Shown one piece after another: positions 62,262 through 64,000 of a stretch of 64,000 bases of DNA. Numbering within the stretch: position 1 is the stretch's first letter; each line of letters starts with the position of its first letter. The notes under the pieces are model-generated. The model saw only the letters and a program-made list of their open reading frames with translations. It was not told the origin of the DNA and searched no databases. A program made the translations under genes and the position numbers. This DNA comes from Amphibalanus amphitrite (Eukaryota > Arthropoda > Thecostraca > Balanomorpha > Balanidae): contig NW_024881612.1 of NCBI RefSeq assembly GCF_019059575.1, forward strand, positions 930,001 to 994,000, read 5' to 3'.

Positions 62262-64000
62262 CTACAGGTTCAGCTTGAGAGGAGGACGGACACGTCGCCC
62301 TGACCTGGTGCAGTTGGAGGCGACAGCGCTCTCTCCAACTGGCTCGGAATGCGCGGCCGGTTGCTCGCTCGTGGTGGCTCGCGTCGGAGTAGGCTGATGT
62401 TCCGCCCCGTTCCTTGTTGCTGCCTGGGCTGTCGTGTGGCGCTGCTGTGGCGTCGTCGGCTGCGTAGCTCGTAGGAACTGACGGTTTCGACGGTAGATGA
62501 CACCGTCTTCACTTTCTACTTCATAGCTCCTCGGCTTGAGCATGCTAGTCACGACAGCCTTCTTCCACGAGTTTCTGCCGTCGATTGGCTGCATTCGGAC
62601 CGGTTCCCCCACTTGTAGGGGTCGCAGTTCTCGCCTGCCGGTGTGCCTGTCGTTTGCGGCAGCTTTCCTGGCTTCCAGTCGCTGTTTCTGGTTGATGTTC
62701 TGCTTGGGCTGGAGAAGTGCTTTAGACGTTGGCACTCCTGTCCTTGTCCGTCGGCTCATCAGACGCTGTGCCGGGCTCGTGTCCATCCCTTCTTGTGGGG
62801 TATTCCTGAGGTTCAGGAGACCCAGGTACGGGTCCTCTCCTGCGGCTCTGCTCCTCTTCATCATTCGCTTGACTGTCTTGACAGCGGCTTCAGCAGCTCC
62901 ATTCCCTTTACTGTTGCCCGGACTTGACGTCTGGTGTTCGAATTGCCAGGCCTTGGCGAACTGCGCGAAGTGATAACTGGAGAATTGCGGGCCGTTGTCG
63001 CTTACCAGCACATCTGGTATGCCATGACGAGCAAACTGTGCCTTCAGTTTGGTGACCACCGCCTGTGAGGTTGTTTCTTTCAGGTAGTCTACCTCGACAA
63101 AGTGACTGAAGTAGTCTACAGTGACGAGGTAGTCACGGCCTTCAATAGTGAAGAGGTCAGTCCCGACCTTTTCCCATGGTCGGTCAGGCACTTCGTGGGC
63201 GTACACAGGCTCAGGCCCCTGCTTCATGGGAGTTTCGGCGCAGGTGTCGCATGACGCGAGGTACTCCCGGATGTCACTTGACATGCCTGGCCAGAAGATC
63301 AGATCTCGTGCTCTTCTCAGGCAGGAGTTTATGCCAGAGTGACCCGCATGGAGCTTGAGGAGCATTTCCTTCCTCATCGTCTTCGGGATGATCACCCTGT
63401 CTCCTCTTACAACGATACCGTCGTGCACTGACAGCTCGTCTCGATAGTTGTAGAATGGCTTTACACTATCCAGAAGACATGTTTTCTCAGACGGCCATCC
63501 AGCTCCGATGGTTTTCGTTAGCTCTTGTAGAGTTTGGTCCTGCTCGGTTGCCTTTCGGATGTCGTCCAAACGCTCTCGCCTGAAGGGCGCTGCATACACA
63601 GCGTGCACTTCTGCGTCCTCTCCTTCGTGCGTTTCTGGCGGTGGCGCGCGAGACATAGCGTCGGCCGCAGGGATCGCAGATCCCGGCTTGAACACTAGGG
63701 AGTAGTTGTACTTCTGAGTGTTCAGTAGCATGTTCTGCAGTCTTCTTGGGGCCTTGGATAGCGGCTTTTTCTTGATGCTGTCCAGCGGCTTGTGGTCGGT
63801 GACCACAGTGACGTGGCGACCGTAGGTGAAGTGGTGGAACTTCTCCAGGCCGTACTTCACTGCCAGCATCTCCTTCTCGATCTGGGCGTAGTTCCGCTCA
63901 GCAGGAGTCAGAGAGCGACTAGCGAACGCCACTGGTCTGCCATCTTGCATCATAACGGCTCCTAGCCCGTACTCGGACGCGTCGTTCTCCAGGACGAGGT
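62262..64000 (-). CDS. pol: Ty3/Gypsy polyprotein, RNase H-integrase part (partial)
   Basis: Open from the window edge (ENDASEYGLGAVMMQDG) to a stop at 62262, just before the polypurine tract. RNase H: DASEYG, YAQIEKEMLAVKYGLEKF, TDHKPL. Integrase zinc region HAGHSG...WPGM...CDTCAE. Integrase core GTDLF, VSDNGPQF and GAAEAAVK, with exactly 35 residues between the second Asp and the Glu (DD35E). The C-terminal part has the PLQVGEPVRMQP...YRRNRQFLR region typical of chromoviral-unrelated Gypsy families (K02A2.6-like by general look). No frameshift or stop in 579 codons, so the copy is young. Reverse transcriptase, protease and gag lie outside the window. Role: reverse transcription and genomic insertion. 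Confidence 0.93.
   Translation of the reverse strand, partial: LVLENDASEYGLGAVMMQDGRPVAFASRSLTPAERNYAQIEKEMLAVKYGLEKFHHFTYGRHVTVVTDHKPLDSIKKKPLSKAPRRLQNMLLNTQKYNYSLVFKPGSAIPAADAMSRAPPPETHEGEDAEVHAVYAAPFRRERLDDIRKATEQDQTLQELTKTIGAGWPSEKTCLLDSVKPFYNYRDELSVHDGIVVRGDRVIIPKTMRKEMLLKLHAGHSGINSCLRRARDLIFWPGMSSDIREYLASCDTCAETPMKQGPEPVYAHEVPDRPWEKVGTDLFTIEGRDYLVTVDYFSHFVEVDYLKETTSQAVVTKLKAQFARHGIPDVLVSDNGPQFSSYHFAQFAKAWQFEHQTSSPGNSKGNGAAEAAVKTVKRMMKRSRAAGEDPYLGLLNLRNTPQEGMDTSPAQRLMSRRTRTGVPTSKALLQPKQNINQKQRLEARKAAANDRHTGRRELRPLQVGEPVRMQPIDGRNSWKKAVVTSMLKPRSYEVESEDGVIYRRNRQFLRATQPTTPQQRHTTAQAATRNGAEHQPTPTRATTSEQPAAHSEPVGESAVASNCTRSGRRVRPPLKLNL

Overview
The window is eukaryotic, from an animal with a large, transposon-rich genome. 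Split genes with GT/AG introns, long noncoding stretches, microsatellites and dense nested DNA transposons all show this. Perfect TTAGG/CCTAA pentamer arrays (the arthropod-type telomere repeat) at 32.8-33.8 kb point to an arthropod. A crustacean is my guess, but nothing here fixes the species.

The main gene is on the minus strand and runs from about 43.5 kb down to 6.45 kb. Nine exons with compatible splice phases encode, in order, a weak KRAB-box-like segment, an acidic Ser-Pro linker, an SSXRD-like segment, a CxxC...CxxH zinc knuckle, a complete PR/SET domain split over four exons, and a long exon with 12 C2H2 zinc fingers. That is the PRDM9 (Meisetz) architecture. The last eight fingers are near-identical 84-bp repeats that differ almost only at the DNA-contact positions, the hallmark of a recombination-hotspot-specifying PRDM9 array. 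Decayed finger relics lie on both sides of the array. At the left edge (1-682) is a frameshifted, intronless-looking 5' part of a DDX51/Dbp6-type DEAD-box helicase.

Almost everything else is mobile DNA. (1) Many piggyBac-like TTAA-flanked non-autonomous elements, whose termini begin TTAACCC or TTAAAGGG. They are chained end to end through shared TTAAs and nested; one empty site elsewhere in the window confirms TTAA insertion. They carry subterminal G-run/palindrome/C-run hairpins and many AGGTCA half-sites, including perfect DR1 nuclear-receptor sites. (2) An internally deleted Tc1/mariner-type element (10641-15210) inside one of them, itself invaded by hAT-type elements. (3) A series of hAT-like elements with exact 8-bp target duplications; several carry their own private GC-rich minisatellite. 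(4) A foldback element with a 10-bp target duplication carrying telomeric TTAGG arrays (32539-34107). (5) A CACGTGC-rich ~830-bp family, present three times as inverted/tandem units inside a SET-domain intron. (6) A 2.8-kb direct duplication (27.6-30.4 and 53.7-56.4 kb). (7) A Ty3/Gypsy retrotransposon with an open RNase H-integrase reading frame running off the right edge.

Layout: 0-6.2 kb helicase pseudogene, finger relics and TTAA elements; 6.2-43.5 kb the PRDM9-like gene with TE-filled introns; 43.5-62 kb intergenic transposons, minisatellites and a tRNA-derived SINE; 62-64 kb Gypsy element. All coordinates come from reading by eye; splice sites are inferred from consensus, phase and protein continuity, without transcript evidence.
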